A program made the translations under genes and the position numbers. A DNA stretch of 64,000 nucleotides from Mariniphaga sp041687215. Its GTDB lineage: Bacteria > Bacteroidota > Bacteroidia > Bacteroidales > Prolixibacteraceae. The notes beneath the pieces are model-generated. The model saw only the letters and a list, made by a program, of their open reading frames with translations, made no database searches and was not told where the DNA came from. Every line of letters begins with the position of its first letter. The stretch's first letter is position 1. Positions 44,901-58,029 of the stretch are shown piece by piece. The stretch spans positions 40,771 through 104,770 of the forward strand of contig NZ_JAWLCI010000008.1 of the NCBI RefSeq assembly GCF_041687215.1, read 5' to 3'.

Positions 44901-47900
44901 AAAGCGGTTACAATTGAAGGGCCGCAGAAAGATATTGACCCAAGAACTGCTGCATCATTAAGAACTTCTGGCTCTTTGGCAGAAGCTATTGTAGATGGCG
45001 GAGGAAGTTCAAGTCCGGTATTTGAAATTACAGTACCCGGGGTTGTTATAAATGGTCTTGAAATTACAAACGGAAGCGGTGATTTGGTTTCTTCCCCAGA
45101 TGGAGCGCCTGTTAAAACCGGTGTGGTTGTTAAGTACTGTATTGTTAGTAACTCCGGAGATGAAGGAATTCAGCTACGCAATGTTGATGGTGGCGGTGTT
45201 GAATACTGTTATGTTTATTCTACTACCGGTGATGGAATTAATCTGTCCAGTGAATGTACCAATAGCTACATCCGGTATAACGAAGTTACAACATCCGCAT
45301 CAGCAGATGCTGCAATCTACCTGTACGGCAATGGACCGGATATGTTAATTGATAACAATTTAATATCAGGTGTGACTTCAATTAATGGAATAATGGTTGG
45401 CAATAAAAGTGGAGCTGATAATAATAAAAATCACCTCGCCTTAAATAACGCCATTGTTTCTAACAATACAATAATCGGGCACACGGGTTCAAAAGTTGGT
45501 GTTTATGTGAATACAAGTCGCGTGAATATTATAGACAATACCATTACAAATTGGGAATCTGCTGGTGATGCAGCTTTGTATTTACGCTTTGACATTAAAG
45601 ATATTCAGGTAACTGGAAATGACATTTCCGGAAACGAAAACGGTATTAAAGTTTCGTCTGGTGTTAGCGCGGTAAATGCCTTAACGTTTTTAATTAATGA
45701 AAATAATTTATCAGGCAATACCAATCTGGGGATAACTAGTAGCTCTGCTGGTGCTGTTGATGCTACCTGCAACTGGTTTGGCACCGAAGATGCAGAAGTA
45801 ATTGCTTCAAAAATCTCTGGTACGGTTGACTTCCTGCCATTCCTTCAGGTTGATAACGATTATGGCGATGTTGAACCTTGGTGGGGTAATGATAAATACT
45901 CTTGTATCGGTGTTGGACCGGTTGTAGTTTACGACCAGGATCCATCAATGTCAGGAACTCAAATAGTCAGTAGCCACATGACCATTCAGGACGCCATTGA
46001 TGCGTCAACTACACTAAACGGCTATTTTGTGGCAGCTTCATCAGGCAATTATGATGAACTGGTTACCATCAATAAAGAAATTACACTTTCAGGCTTTGGC
46101 TCTGGCAACACATTAATAGAAAAACTTAGCCCTGCTGCCAACGCAAACATTGTAACCGTAGCAGTTAGTAACGTGGCGATTAAAGACATAGCCATTGTTG
46201 GCCCGGCAGGCGGCAGCACTTCTCGGGGTATTCATATCAACGGAACGCTTTCAAATGTTTCGATAGAAAATGTGATTTCCAACCAGCACAATTATGGTGT
46301 ACACGTAAACACTTTGGCTGATGTTACTAACCTAACATTAACCAACGTACAACTTAATGTAAACGGCAACGGTCTGCAAATAGATGCTGAAGCTAAGGTT
46401 GATGGTTTAACCATCACCGATGGTGAGATGACCGGAAACCTTTTTGGTTTCTCCGCAGCGGCAACCTTCACGGGTTATAACAACAGTGATGACCTGCAAA
46501 ACGTAAGCATCACAGGTACCACCTTTAATAACAACACCTACTTTGGTTTGCTATTTAATAAAGGTAAGGATGTTACACTAGATGACATTACTGCTAATGG
46601 CAATGGAGACATTGCCGGTTCTCCCGGTTCAGGTATTTACTTTACCTGGAGAGAGGGAACATACAGCAACATTAGCATAGTAAACTCAACCATCACCAAC
46701 AACGGCAACAACACAGGTGCTGCCGGTGGTGCAGGTATTTTAATTCGCCCACGCGCAAATGCCACAGCCAGCGGTATTACCATTGAAGGCAATGATATTT
46801 CGGGCAATGGTTTTGTAGGCAACGGTTCGGCCGGTATACGTGTATTAAAAAATAATGACGATACAGGTACCGATGTTGCAGGTGTTTCAATTAACGAAAA
46901 CAGCATTACTGGTAATGAAAATTTTGGTGTTGTATCAACACTGAGTGGTGATATTGACGCCACCTGTAACTGGTGGGGTTCTAACTCTGCCGGTGATGTT
47001 GCAGATGAAGTATCCGGAAATGTAAATTTCTTGCCATATTGGATTAGTGAAACTGGTCCTTGTGAAGGAGTGGGGCCTGTTTTGGTTTATAATGGTGATC
47101 CTGGTACAACAGGAACGCTCGTTAGCAGTCACATGAAAATAGAGGATGCCATTGATGCATCAACAACAGATAATGGATATTTCGTTATAGTAGATGCAGG
47201 AACTTATACTGAAAATGTTACCGTCAACAAGCGCCTCACCATAAAAGGTGCCGGAAAAGAACAAACAATCATTGATGGAAATGTCAAGTTGGTGGCACCA
47301 GATAATGCCACTGAACGCATAGTATTACAGGACTTATCAGTTATCACTACTACCGGAACAATTGTTGGCGACACATGGTATGCCATTTGGATTGATGCTG
47401 CCGGTGGAGATATTGCCCCGGTTACACTTAAAAATGTGAAAGCCAGAGGCAGGGTAACAGGAAGTTTGGTTTACGGCACAGGTCTTTTAATTTCGCCTAA
47501 TGGCAACGCAATTGATGACCTGTTGATTGAGGATTGTGAAATCAATGATAACTATACCCATGGTATTTTTGCCAAGAACACAACAAGCAGCAATACCGGT
47601 TCACTAACCAACTTTGTGATGAAAAACACCAGTGTTGACAATAATACAGTCAAACCTTCAGGATCAGGTGGAGACCGAATGGGTATGTATCTTGTGATTC
47701 AGAAAAATGCCTCACCTAACATACTGGTTAACAACGTTACTATTGAAGACTGCTCGTTCAATGGCCATGTTTATGGTTCTGGAAAAGGAATTTATGCAGA
47801 GGCCATTAGCAATGCATTATTCAAAAATGTAACAGCCAAGGGTAACCAAAGGGAAGGGATTGACCTGAATCTAAAGTTTAGAAACGATTACGAGAATATT

Positions 47901-50900
47901 GTTTTTGAAAATTGTAATATTTACGAAAATGCTGTTGCAGGTGGGACAGCTACTTATCCAAACCTGCACATCAAAGCTCGCAATGATGGAACAACTTATG
48001 GCGCAAATCCTGCGCAAATCACTAATCTGAAAATAAAAGGAGGTACCTACTCATCCAGTCTTGAGACAAATCCAGCTATCAGTTTAGGAAATAGCATTTC
48101 CAATATAGATTTTACAAATGGAGTCACTTTTGAAGGAACCGGTGGACATGGGTTAGTGCTATACACATCAACAACAACGCCGGATGTTGACCTTGGCAAT
48201 ACAAGTTTCGCAGGAACTCTTGCCAGTTATATTGCCAATGCATCTGGATTAAATGTGAATGCAACTTCAGCTCTTTTTGCCGGAAAAACAGGTGAAACCG
48301 CATCAGTGTCAGAAAATCTGGCTATTGAAGATAAGGTTTTTCATGCAATGGATTACGCTGGACTGGGTCTGGTCACCTGGAAATCTTCAAATGTTTACGT
48401 TACCACGAATACTTTAGGTATCAACCGCGGTATTGAAGTTGTGCCAAATAGCATAGTGAATGTGGGGCCGGGAACATTTAACGAAAATGTTGTGGTTGAC
48501 AAATCAGTAACTTTATTGGGAACTAATGCAAACCTGGCTTGCGGAAGTAGGGGAGCAGAATCAGTGATTGCACCAACAGCAGGTTTACCGGTAAGCGTAA
48601 CAGCAGATGATGTCACTATTAATGGTTTTGAAATTACAGCACCTGATTACCAGAATGCCATTGTTTGCGGAAACCGCAGCAATTTGACCATTCAATACAA
48701 TAACATATACGACATAGGTACTTCGGTAACAGGCTCCAATGTCCACTCTATAAATTACACGGTTGCAAATGGTGTAAATACATCGAATGTGAAAATTTTG
48801 GATAACTGCTTCAATAATATTAGCAGTGCTTCATTAACAGGCTATAGCGCTGCAGCCATTGGTGTTTTACAATCAACATCTACCGGAGTACTTACAGGTT
48901 TAAATATTGAACGCAATTCCATTAATAGTGTGAATGTAAATACTGGTGACTGGCCAACCGGAAAACTTGCCTATGGTATTATAATAAATGTTGGCGGAGG
49001 TTCCGGTTATTTAACTACTGACGGTAAGGTGGTGAATGCAGTTATCAAACAAAACGAAATCACCAACCTTGAGGGTTTTATTTCAACAGGTATTGGACTG
49101 GAGGGTAATACTGAAGATATAGAAGTTGAGAATAACTATGTAGCCAACCTGAAAGGCAACAAGGTTGACGCTCGTGCAGGCGGAGGTTATGATTTGCAGG
49201 GTCTTAAGTTTGAGAACAATCGCTATGTTGGAACAGCTTCGGTAGCCAATAACAGTTTTGCTGCCGATACTTATATGCACAGTGACGCCAATGGCGTTGG
49301 TTATGCCGTTGTTAATTATGTTCCTGTTGCAAACGGAGAAGAACTGACACTTGGCTGCAACTGGTATGGCACCGCAGTTTATAACGAAATTGCCGACAAT
49401 GACAACCTCAATGGCAGAATTTTAAACAAAGAGAATTGTACAACCAATTTTGTTCCTTACCTGGTGAGTGGTGATGATGCTTCTCCTTCTACTATTGGAT
49501 TTGTTCCGCAAACCGGTGCATGTGAGGGAGAACCTGTTGTTATTGAAGATGCGGTAGTTACCCATATTCTTTGTGATGACACAGATGGATCAATATTGGT
49601 TTACTTTAGCGGCGGAACAGCAGATTACACCATTGATTGGGGCATTTCTTCAACAACAGTTTCTAATAGTGATGATTATCCTATTAGCGGCTTACCAGCC
49701 GGGACCTACACCATTACCGTTACCGATGATAACGGGAGTTTTGATGAAATGACAGTAGATGTTAAATACCTCCCTGTGACATTGAAAGATAACTCACTGG
49801 CTGTTAAAGGTTACTATCCAACCATCCAGGCAGCTATAACTGCTGCAGAGGCTGACGATGTGATTGAAGTATGCGCAGGTGAGTATGTTGAATCCGGCCA
49901 AATCGTAATTGACAAAAATCTGACGATTATCGGTGATGATAAAACTACAACTACTATTAAACCTGATGCTGACTATACTGCATCATCTGATGGTTGGATT
50001 AAGGTGAACTCCGGTGTTACTCTTAACTTGAGCAAAGTTAAACTTGACGGAACCGGCTATTTGATCTATAATGGAATATACTTCGATGGTAATGGTGAGA
50101 TTAATGATTGTTTATTGGATAACATTCAATACAATGCATCAGGACCAACTTATCGCGGAACAGGAATCCTGGTTTCAACGAGTGCCGGTAATGTAGATAT
50201 TAAAAATTCGGAATTTACAAACATCGGTCGTGATGGAATTCGTCATCGCAGTACCGGTACTGTAAGTGGAAACACATATACAGGTAAAGGATCAACAGGG
50301 CCAACAGAAAACTGGTTTGACTATTTTATTCTGGCTGAATACGGATGTGATATCACTATCGATAATAATACGGTTTCCCTATGTCAGGGTGAAGTAACCA
50401 CCAGTTCAACATGGGGTTCCGGTGCTATTGCCATTTGGGACGATCCCAACACATCTGTTGTTTTGATCAACAATGTATTGACGGACAATACAGTTGGAAT
50501 TCAACTGCAGGGTCAATATGGAGATGGTACGTCGCTAACAACAGAAATTGGAGGAGGAAATGTGATTAGTGGCGGAGAGCATGGAATTAGCCTGAATAAT
50601 AGCGGTACTTATGTAATGAAACCTGCTTTAAGTTTCACTGGTACCACAACGCTTAAAGGGCAAACAGACGATGCAATTTGGATGGATGAAAACGTTGGAA
50701 CGGATGAAGTATATGATATTAGCCAGGTTGTCTTTAAAGATGCAGCGGATAATACGTTAACCGATAATTATGAAATTGAGGATAAAGTACATCATGCCCT
50801 CGATGGATTAAACCGCGGTTTGTTAACCTGGGTTGATAATAATGTTTACGTCACCAACAACACTTTGGGCATCCAACGTGGTATTGATGCCGCAGGTGCT

Positions 50901-53900
50901 TCCGGCTGGACAGTAAACATTCAGGGCAGCGCAACAGCTTACGATGGCAATGTAGATGCCACCGGCAAAGATGACATTACACTCAGCGTTGGTGCGAGCC
51001 CGGCTTGTGCAACCATAAATGGTGATTTAACACTCGGAAGTTCAACAACCTTATCCGTTGATCTTGATGGCACGGTTGAGTGCACTGAGTACGATAAACT
51101 GACTGTTACCGGAACGGTAACCCTTGGCGGTGCAGCATTAAACCTGAATGTGGGCTACACTCCGGGTTCAGGTGACGAGTTCACCATTATTGACGGTTCA
51201 TTACCCATCGTTGGACAGTTTGCAGCCAACACGGTAACTGTTGGCGGTCAGCTCTTCGTTATTGACTACGCCGGCGGCGATGGCAATGATGTGGTGCTGA
51301 AAGCCTGCGATGGTGGTGTGGTGAATACCAACACCGGAATGGAGTTCTGCTCCATTCAGGATGCCATTGATAATCCGCTGACGCTGGATGGGCATACCAT
51401 TACTGTGGCAGCAGGAACTTATGCCGAAGTTTTATACATTAACAAAAAACTTGATATTCAGGGTCCGAATTACGGAATCAATCCGAACACCGGTACCCGC
51501 GTTGCTGAAGCAATTATCAAATTTCCTGCTTCCAATACCTCATGGTATATGGTTTACATTGATGGTGACGGTGGTGGGTCAACAGTATCTGATGTATCAC
51601 TCAATGGTTTTACCTTTGATGGTGTTGACTCTTATGGGGGTGATTATCCAACCGAACTCATTTTTGTAGCTGGTGCCGAAAATGTTAGCATCAATAATAA
51701 TGTTCTCCAAAATTTTGAACAGAATGCAATCCGTTATTATTATCAATATTATGATGGAACTAATTGGGTTGCTACCTGGCCAGTTGGAGCAGATATTTCA
51801 GATAACCAAATTTTAAATCCGGATTTCTACACAGATTTTAATACTTTTGGAACTGCTCCAAATCATGGTATTTACTTACAGGGTGTCTATGGCACTGTTT
51901 CCGGTAATGTTGTTGAACAGGTGTTGAGTGGTTGTCAGATACAACCATACGGCCACCCGAATTCTACATCAGTAACAGGAACCGTTTCAGAAAATACGTT
52001 CAATGGGAGCAGAAATGGGGTCTGGTATAATAATTCCAGTAACGCAAATGCCGATTGGTCGTTTAGCAATAACACAATTTCCGGTATTACGCTTCCTTCA
52101 GGTTACACACCCGGAGCAGATTGGTATGGCGAACCCACTAATGTTTGGTACGGATTTGCCATTAACGGAAATAGTTACGGCCAGGTTGCTTTTACTGGAA
52201 ATACGATTGTGAAGGGAACAACTGCTTTAGAGACGCATGGAATCAGATATGTGCATGGTTATGCACATGCGCCCGCTACTACAATCATTGACAATACCAT
52301 TAATAATCTGGATTACGGCATTTATCTGCCTGCCAATTTGGAGAATGTTGGTGCAATTGACATTAACAGTAATTCAATCTCAGGCAACAGTGAGTATGGA
52401 GTTTATAATGCTGCAACAACCACTGTTGATGCATCACCAAACTGGTGGGGCGACCCAACCGGTCCAAACCACGCAACAAATCCTTGTGGAGAGGGCAACG
52501 CGGTTAGTGATAATGTAGAATTCGATCCCTGGTATTTCCAGGAAACAATGACTACATTGAACGGTTTGCCGGAACTTACGCTGAGCGCGGTGGACGACAT
52601 TAGCACCATTACCGGCACACCGGTAGTGTTTGATATTGATGTGAACTATCCGGGCGATATTGCCAGCTTTGATCCGGCGGTACTTACCGATGCAAGCATC
52701 ACCGTGGGCACGGCCTTCCCGGCCGGGGCCAAAGTAAAACGTGTGGTTTACAACGACGGAACCAATGTACAGGCCTTTGCACTTGATTTCGCCCTTGGCG
52801 GAGAAACACAGGTATATTTAAGTGAAATACTTGGTAGCCCCGCTACTCCGCTTGCAGGACATGACGGACTTACTGTGAACTGGGAAATCACTGTGGATGG
52901 CTTCGAGGCAGAAGACACCTACGCTATTGAAATTCAGTCAGTTTCTTACCTCGATAACAACGTTTGTGTAACAAACCTTGGCAATGTCGAAGGCTTTAGT
53001 GTAACCTTTGCTGATGTTGATTTTGTTTACAATAATACTGAAGAATGTTATCCGAATCCGGTTGAAATAGAGTGGACAGAAAGTTATCCGATGGTAGAAA
53101 ATATCGGAGGTACTAGAATATTGAATGACAGCAAATGGACATTCTATACCGACGCGGCTATGATTCAGGAATTTGATTTGCCGGCAAATACCAACATAAC
53201 AGTTGGTCAGGTTGACGGTTCAGGTGATTTCATCTGGTCCAAAACTTCTGTACTTACGGTTGCTGCGAGCAGTTTTTATGGTTCGGCTATTGTAACAGAA
53301 CAAGGCGATCCTACTATCTACACAAACGGTCAGTTAATACCTCTTGAAAGGGGACCAGCAGAAAATGAATGGAAAGCTGTAATGAGCGGTGTTCAGCCAG
53401 GTACCTATTACGTGAAGGTTGAAAACCTGGCTATGCTGGACGCTGACGGGGAACAATATACTTCTCCGACAGGTCCTCACGGAACATATACCGAATACGT
53501 TTATGATGAACAGACAATTGAAGTGGTAGTAAATGAAGCTGTCGAAGTGCAGATTTCAGTTGATGGAACAAATCCTCTGCCTGCGTTACCAGGTACAGGA
53601 AGTACCGCAGTATGTGCCAGTGAAGCCTTTGAAATGTCATTGCTCAATATTGTTACAGGTGATGGGCCGTTAACCTTTGTTTACAACGTTTATGAAGGTA
53701 CTGACAATACTGGTTCGCTAATGACCGGCTCACCATTTACAGTATCAAATGTTAACGAAAATGGCACAATTTATTCGGCTGCTGCCGGAGACCTTGTTGC
53801 CGGTACATACTTTATTGAAACTGTTTCCATAACCGATGAGAACGGTTGCGGCGTTCATCCGGATGTAATGGCTGCCGGCTATTACAACCATACGCTTATT

Positions 53901-56900
53901 ATTCATGAACTGCCAACAGCAGTCCTTAGTGGAACTACATCGGTATGTGCTGATGATAATGAAGCAACATTAACCGTTGATTTTACCGGTCAGGGGCCAT
54001 GGACATTTAGCTATACTGATGGTACAAATACATATCCGGAAACAGCACAAGCATCTCCCTATCTGATTACGGTTAATCCAACGGCCAATACCACTTACAA
54101 CCTGGTTGGTGACGTTACCGACGGCAACGGCTGCTTGGGTGAAACATCCGGCCAAGCCAAAATTTACTTCGGGCCTAAAACCACAGCGCCTAAAATTCTG
54201 GCCTGCCCGGGTACACTCATTGAAGTGCCCATTACCGTGCAATCATTCAGCGAGGTGAGGTCCATTTCACTTAAACTGAAATATGACTCCAGGGTGATGG
54301 ATTTCGAAGATGCTTGGGATAGTGATTACATCACATTTGGTAGTGGCGAAGTTTTTGAAATTAACAGTGATGAAGAAAACTACAAAGTAATAATCATTGG
54401 AAAAAGTGCATCGGGAATTACAAATTTCCCCACCATACCTGAAAATGAAGCGTTGATTAAACTGAAATTCAGTTATAGGGGAGGAAATACTTCACTGGTT
54501 TGGATGGATGAATACGATGTGGACTGTGAATACAGTTTCCGAAACGAGGAACTGGCAGAACTTGAAGAACCTTTCTGTGACGGTGATGCAGACCTTAATG
54601 CAGAACCTCCCGAACTGGCCGATCCGGATTATTATGCGAATGGAACGGTAACAGAAGACACTGATTTAAGTGACTATATTACAGGTTTGGAGCTTCAAAA
54701 AACCGAAGATTTCGACGGTTTATGTCTGGCGTCTGGATTGGAAATAACTGATATCAGTAACACAGGTGGAATGGTGGCTATATTTGATGAAATAGCCAGC
54801 ATGCCTGCCAATTTTGTAGTTTTAGAAGTTGCCGGTTACGAATTAACAGGTAATCAGCAAGCAGATATGGCAGGGGTTAAAGCCGCCCTGGTTGCATTAA
54901 TGACTGCTGACGGACGTGTAACCATCGGCGACCTCGATGGAGTAACCATTTTGGTTCCCGTTACTTATGGTAATACAACCTATGCAGGTTGCGAACAGAC
55001 GGCGACATTTGAAGTAACCTTTGATACCGAGATACCGGATGCACAGCAGGCGATGCTGGATTACATTGCGGGTCTGGATACGGATTTGGAAGAGACCTTT
55101 GACTATGCACCAGCATGTATTTCTTCGGGGATGCAAATTGCAGACATCAGCGGCACAGGTACGATGGTAGATTTGATTGCCAATTTGCCAACTACGACCA
55201 ATGTTGTAAGCATAGCCGGTTATACGTTGACAGAAGATGATGCTGCTAATATGGCTGGCATCAAGGCTGCTTTGGTAGCATTGATGGAAGCAGAGACCAC
55301 GAACAATACTGTTGGCGAGCTTGATGGACAGAGCATTACTTATGATGTGGTACTGTCCAACAATCTGAATGCGTTGTGTACTCAGACAGTTGCCTATACT
55401 GTAACCTTTGATACCGAGATACCGGATGCACAGCAGGCGATGCTGGATTACATTGCGGGTCTGGATACGGATTTGGAAGAGACCTTTGACTATGCACCAN
55501 NNNNNNNNNNNNNNNNNNNNNNNNNNNNNNNNNNNNNNNNNNNNNNNNNNNNNNNNNNNNNNNNNNNNNNNNNNNNNNNNNNNNNNNNNNNNNNNNNNNC
55601 TGTCCAACAATCTGAATGCGTTGTGTACTCAGACAGTTGCCTATACTGTAACCTTTGATACCGAGATACCGGATGCACAGCAGGCGATGCTGGATTACGT
55701 TGGAACAGTGGACACTGAACTCGAAGAAGACTTCGAAGGCCTCTGCATTGAGGGCGATGATCTGATTGAGGACATTAGCGGCACAGGAAAAATGGTAGAG
55801 CTCTTTAACCAAATTGCTTTACTGGAAACTGGTGGACAGATTTCAGTGGTAAGTGTTGCCGGAGTTGCTTACGACGGTACACAGGTAAATATGGGCGCCA
55901 TAGCTGCTGCCATCAAAAACCTGATGACCGATAACGGAAACCGCACCACTGTGAGCGAACTTAATGGTGAAACGATCATCATTCCTGTGGTACTGTCCAA
56001 TGCACTGAATGAGGACTGTGATGAAACGGTTAACTTCGAAATTACTTTCGATACTTCGATACCCGATAATCCGCTTGCGATTGTTTGTCCCGGTGATGAA
56101 GGAACACCTGGCGTTATTACAGTAAATAATGATTTTGGCAGATGTGATGCCAGTGTTACCTTTGCAGCCAATGTTACGGGAGTTCCGGCAGCTACATCAG
56201 TAACCTACAAAATTGGTAATGATCCAATTACTTTACCGCACGTCTTCCCGATTGGAACAACTACGGTAACAGCTACAGCAAAAAATGACTGCAAGGATGT
56301 TTCCTGCGAATTTGATGTAACCGTGGTTGATGCCCAGGAGCCAGAGATTACCTGTCCGGTAAGCGGAATTCAGGATGTAATCATGAACGATGGTTGTACC
56401 TATATTCACAGCGGAACAAGTTGGGATGCAACGGGTACGGATAATTGTACACCTGATATCGACATCGCATTAACTGCTAAGCTCACAGGTGCTACTAATT
56501 CCGGTCCATACACCTCACTTGATGGTGTTGTCTTCAATCAGGGAACTACAACGGTAACCTGGACGGCTAAAGACGGGGCCGTTAATTCTGAGGTTTGTTC
56601 GTTCGAGGTTGAAGTTTCAGGTGCAACAGTAAGCGGTACAATTAATTACCACAATAATGCCGGTACGCCCATGCAGAATGTGGACATTAAACTGGTATCA
56701 GGAACTACTGAGTTTATTACTTCACCAACGAATGCCGGAGGAGTATATTCGTTTGAAAATGTATGCCCGGGTACGTATGATGTGGTGATTACTGTAAACA
56801 AAGAAACATGGGGTAGCATTAATGTTACCGATGCCGCTCAGGTAAACAGTTGGTTTATTAAAAAATATTCCATTGAGAAAGTGCGCTTTCTGGCAGGTGA

Positions 56901-57954
56901 TGTTGCCGGCAATCAAAGTAATCTGAATAGTGGTGAATTTTGGCTTGATTCTGAAGATGCATCATCTATTCAAAGGTATTTTGTTACTGGTGGCACTTCT
57001 CAGTATTTTGATCCGGAATGGGAATTCTGGCATGCGCCTGATGTTATTAATACCCAACAGGATTTACCGGGAATTAATAATGTGCTGCAAATAACAATTC
57101 CGGCAGGAGCTGCAACTGCAGAACATAACTTTCTGGGTCTGGTAAGTGGCGACTTCAACAGGAGTTTCACACCTAGTGCCAATAACCTGTCTTCGGCAAA
57201 AATCCTGAGCAAGGCAGCCGTTGCAACAGGAAGCACCAGCCTTACACTGAACCAGGATGAAAGCATTCAGATATCTCCGCTCACCTCAATCGAACTTCCG
57301 GTGAGAGCCGAAACAGCAATGCAGGTGGGAGCAATCTCAATGATACTGAATTTCCCGGTTGAAAAACTGCAGATTGAAGATGTATTCCTGAAGAATAATC
57401 CGGAACAACCTGTGATGTTTGACATTGTAAATGGTGAGTTACGCATTGGATGGAATTCCATGGAGCCAATTTCGTTGGCTGCCGGCGAAACCATGCTGAC
57501 CATCAGGTTACAAACATTAACCGGTGAGATGGACAATGAGGTGTATCGTTTCAAACTGTCGGGCGATCCGCTCAATGAACTGGCCGACGGAGATTTTGAA
57601 GTCATTCAGAATGCTTCATTGGTAGTTAACGGTTTGGAAATGAAAAATACGACTGTTGGAGTTGGTATTACTGAACTTCCATCAGATTTGCTGATGAAGT
57701 GTTACCCGAATCCTTTCAGGGAAAAAGCGAAAATCAATTATACGCTTCCTGAAAACGGAACGGTCAACATTGAAGTTACCGGTATTCTCGGTAACCGGAT
57801 AACAATACTATCAAACCAGCACCAAATTGCAGGCGATTATTTGATTGATTTGGAAGGCGATGAGCTCGTCTCCGGGGTCTATCTGGTTACCTTGCAGTTT
57901 AGAAGCCAGGAAGGAACGCAAATCGTGAGAACTGTCAGGATGATTAAACACTAA
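41949..57954 (+). CDS. Giant T9SS-secreted multi-domain surface protein, interrupted by an assembly gap
   Basis: One gene encoding a secreted protein of about 5,380 residues if the gap holds 240 bases. Signal peptide 1-36. Residues 230-3500 contain about eight right-handed parallel beta-helix domains, each starting like IQ.AI..A..G..I.V..GTY.EN and several ending in NWWG/NWFG plus FLPY. A SprB-like repeat lies near 2540-2605. A cohesin-like domain follows at about 4080-4230 (VPITVQSFSEVRSISLKLKYDSRVMDF). Then come 129-residue repeats (54670-56070) and two HYR-like domains. A dockerin-like pair (INVTDAAQVNSWFI; GDVAGN..LDSEDASSIQRYFV) is at 56800-57000 and a second cohesin-like domain at 57270-57640. 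A T9SS type A sorting domain (CYPNPF, VTGILGNR, VSGVYLVTL) ends it. The 100-N run shifts the frame artificially. Adhesive or scaffold function is inferred; no catalytic residues were identified. Confidence 0.88.
54670..56070 (+). repeat. Tandem 387-bp (129-residue) repeats
   Basis: Four units. The first is divergent and ends at 55064. The second is 55065-55451 and the third is 55452-55698 containing the gap; these two are identical wherever both are visible. The fourth, from 55699, is divergent. Each ends with FDTEIPDAQQAMLDY or a variant. The period is 387 bp from matching positions 55021 and 55408. Confidence 0.9.
55500..55599. other. 100-N scaffold gap inside the giant gene
   Basis: Exactly 100 unknown bases, the conventional placeholder for unknown length. 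Flanking copies of a 387-bp repeat show that 240 bases (or 240 plus multiples of 387) are missing. That restores the frame, since codons begin at both 55500 and 55600. Confidence 0.95.
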
Positions 57955-57964
57955 AATCTCCTTC

Positions 57965-58004
57965 AACGGAGTACGGGAATGGTTTCCCGTACTCCGTTTT
58001 ATTC
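57965..58004 (+). terminator. Strong terminator after the giant gene
   Basis: A 15-bp perfect stem (AACGGAGTACGGGAA with its complement 57984-57998 region) with a four-base loop and a T-rich tail, 11 bp after the stop codon. The next gene is therefore transcribed separately. Confidence 0.92.
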
Positions 58005-58029
58005 TTTTAAATTTTTTTTTTAATGAAGA

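Noticed and set aside
54897..55610. Long minus-strand frame opposite the repeats
   Set aside because: It runs through the N gap and arises from the repeat composition of the sense gene, with no start signal or family similarity.
55408..57954. Second gene starting inside the repeats after the gap
   Set aside because: Its first codons are a shifted frame of the repeat. Only the part after 55600 is real, and it is the continuation of the giant gene.
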